Shown here in pieces: positions 6,480-6,614 of a stretch of DNA of 6,614 bases (within the stretch, counting starts at the first letter, position 1; every line of letters begins with the position of its first letter). This DNA is from Candidatus Hydrogenedentota bacterium (lineage in GTDB: Bacteria; Hydrogenedentota; Hydrogenedentia; Hydrogenedentales; GCA-2746185): NCBI GenBank assembly GCA_030123645.1, contig JASJYE010000140.1, positions 1 through 6,614 of the forward strand. The letters run 5' to 3'. The position numbers were made by a program, and so were the translations under genes. The notes under the pieces were generated by a model that ran no database searches, was not told the DNA's origin, and saw only the letters and a list, made by a program, of their open reading frames with translations.

Positions 6480-6614
6480 GCAAAAAAGGGACTTTTGGGC
6501 TCCTTCAAAAGTAGACGCAAGCGGAGCGAGGTACGAGCGCAGACGGGCCGGAACCACCGGTTTGGAATATGTCCCTTTTCTTGCGTCGCATGGAGGCCGC
6601 AAAACAGGGACTTT
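6480..6614. repeat. Repeat region downstream of purA, running off the window edge
   Basis: GCAAAAAAGGGACTTT (6480-6495) recurs as GCAAAACAGGGACTTT (6599-6614), matching at 15 of 16 positions, and an inverted core GTCCCTTTT lies at 6571-6579. Also present are CTTTTG/CAAAAG (6492-6497 with 6506-6511) and GACGCAAG/CTTGCGTC (6514-6521 with 6580-6587). The GGGAC..TTTT layout reminds me of sequences flanking REP-associated tyrosine transposases, but no such gene is in view. The preceding 6390-6479 shows no gene and no clear terminator. Confidence 0.5.

Noticed and set aside
6402..6602. Minus-strand 66-codon open frame downstream of purA
   Set aside because: It coincides with the repeat at 6480-6614, and its apparent protein is repeat sequence without a domain or ribosome site.
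1..6614. A novel multi-gene defence, biosynthetic or mobile system
   Set aside because: All full-length genes belong to known housekeeping families or DUF1844. No CRISPR repeats, tRNA, integrase, toxin-antitoxin pair or transposase was found on either strand.

Overview
The window comes from a GC-rich bacterial chromosome in which every recognisable gene lies on the + strand. The genes are mostly housekeeping, and short non-coding repeats are scattered in the gaps. The taxon cannot be fixed from this sequence. The repeat-littered spacers, the short COX24-like basic protein and the GTG/TTG starts would fit an uncultured lineage near Planctomycetes or Candidatus Hydrogenedentes, but that is a low-confidence impression.

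Layout. 1-2325 is the C-terminal two thirds or so of an AddA/RecB-type helicase-nuclease (double-strand break repair) whose start lies outside the window. 2350-3492 is a membrane-anchored gluzincin peptidase of the MA-like family. Its 5' end is interrupted by a 224-bp MITE-like element (2372-2595) with near-perfect 24-bp terminal inverted repeats and two inverted hairpin units inside. Computational removal of the element restores an ATG-led signal peptide, which is the most interesting observation here. 3493-3872 is a spacer holding hairpin repeats that end in a likely intrinsic terminator, then a good sigma70-type promoter. 3873-4319 is ndk (nucleoside diphosphate kinase). 4356-4445 is a 29-residue, extremely basic AURKAIP1/COX24-like gene with a perfect Shine-Dalgarno site and a TTG start. 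4446-4652 is a gene-free, hairpin-containing leader. 4653-5087 encodes a DUF1844 protein and 5100-6389 a complete purA (adenylosuccinate synthetase), only 12 bp apart and probably co-transcribed. 6390-6614 has no gene and ends in a repeat that continues out of the window.

How the genes fit together. ndk and purA both serve purine nucleotide metabolism: PurA commits IMP to AMP using GTP, and Ndk balances NTP and dNTP pools. With the small basic, probably ribosome-associated protein and the DUF1844 protein between them, they form a same-strand growth-related cluster that could be read from the promoter at 3714-3743. The addA-like gene and the peptidase form a separate upstream unit closed by the candidate terminator at 3638-3657. 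No transposase, CRISPR array, tRNA, rRNA or defence operon is visible. The only candidate for something undescribed is the repeat insertion that has remodelled the start of the peptidase gene.
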